Positions 5,310-5,547 of a DNA stretch of 5,547 nucleotides are shown here, one piece after another; within the stretch, counting starts at the first letter, position 1, and each line of letters begins with the position of its first letter. The translations under genes and the position numbers were made by a program. Under the pieces are notes generated by a model. It saw only the letters and a program-made list of their open reading frames with translations, was not told the origin of the DNA and ran no database searches. Source of the DNA: IDS-8 sp035304285 (GTDB lineage Bacteria > Pseudomonadota > Gammaproteobacteria > Steroidobacterales > Woeseiaceae). The stretch spans positions 1-5,547 of the forward strand of contig DATGQI010000052.1 of NCBI GenBank assembly GCA_035304285.1. The letters run 5' to 3'.

Positions 5310-5547
5310 ACGGGCCTGGTTCTACCGTGCGCTGTACCTGCCGGCTCCCTGATCGCGGCGACCCTCGAGAATGCCGGCCGAATCGTTCCGGCCGAACGCA
5401 TCCATGATCAGTCGTATCGCCGGGATGAAGCGATTGAGAGCAACGCGCTGGCCGTGCACATTCATCATGTACGCCGCTGGCCGGCATCAAGGCCAACCTG
5501 CAGGTCGCGGCGGCCTCCGAGAACGGAACACTCCAATATACCCGGCA
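5310..5547. other. Downstream region with no supportable gene
   Basis: These 238 bases follow the DUF442 stop and run to the window edge. The plus frame of the DUF442 gene stays open to the end (79 codons after its TGA), but it turns arginine/proline-rich after about 45 codons, as shadow frames do. A different plus frame near the edge reads LAGIKANLQVAAASENGTLQ. On the minus strand a 48-codon frame beginning MMNVHGQRVALNRFIPAIRL ends at a TAG at 5322-5324. None has a convincing ribosome binding site or a recognised domain. The mixture of short protein-like pieces in different frames would fit a decayed gene, or nothing at all. Confidence 0.5.
5374..5396. repeat. Nine-base direct repeat that also folds as a hairpin
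   Basis: CCGGCCGAA occurs at 5374-5382 and again at 5388-5396, five bases apart. The same DNA can fold as an eight-pair stem (5375-5382 with 5386-5394) having one bulged C and a TCG loop. It lies 65 bases after the last operon gene. No T run follows on either strand, so it is a weak candidate for a terminator and may be only a structural or chance repeat. Confidence 0.35.

Noticed and set aside
4981..5496. 171-codon minus-strand open frame over the DUF442 gene
   Set aside because: Composition is Arg/Pro/Ser-rich and it lies antisense to a recognisable gene with a signal peptide and catalytic loop.

Overview
The window looks like a piece of a GC-rich Gram-negative chromosome, probably a gammaproteobacterium. 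The reasons are an outer-membrane TonB-dependent receptor, a UspE-type universal stress protein tail, and a BigR-type sulfur operon of the kind known from Xylella and Agrobacterium. No rRNA, tRNA, CRISPR array or complete mobile element was seen. All family assignments come from reading motifs by eye, without database searches.

Layout: (1) bases 2-184 (+) hold the C-terminal 60 residues of a UspE-like universal stress protein. (2) A perfect 10-bp GC-rich hairpin at 201-224 lies between this gene and a convergent neighbour. (3) Bases 238-2628 (-) encode a complete 796-residue TonB-dependent receptor with a signal peptide and a carboxypeptidase-regulatory-like N-terminal domain. (4) Bases 2629-2924 are a divergent intergenic region. 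It is AT-rich near 2870-2900, where an imperfect palindrome sits inside a plausible promoter. (5) Bases 2925-5309 (+) are a tight five-frame operon: a 49-residue remnant of a BigR/SqrR-type ArsR repressor, a TauE/SafE permease with a foreign C-terminal tail, two YeeE/YedE half-permeases (pmpA-like and pmpB-like, 138 residues each), and an exported DUF442 (Blh phosphatase-like/sulfurtransferase-like) protein. (6) Bases 5310-5547 contain no gene I can support.

The main result is that this operon resembles bigR-blh-tauE-pmpA-pmpB, but the two members that would sense and oxidise sulfide are reduced to short in-frame scars. The repressor keeps only its first helix and its last helix, including the C-terminal cysteine of the sulfide-sensing pair. 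The winged helix-turn-helix and the other cysteine are gone. The persulfide dioxygenase (the metallo-beta-lactamase half of Blh) survives as about 35 residues around an altered HxHxDH motif, fused in frame to the end of TauE. The membrane parts and the DUF442 protein look intact, and the overlaps that couple translation (ATGATTGA, ATGA) are preserved.

The likely outcome is a transport-and-sulfurtransferase module that has lost its own repressor and dioxygenase. The alternative is that the two scars are functional: a microprotein made only of ArsR dimerisation helices, and a TauE with an added cytosolic or periplasmic tail.
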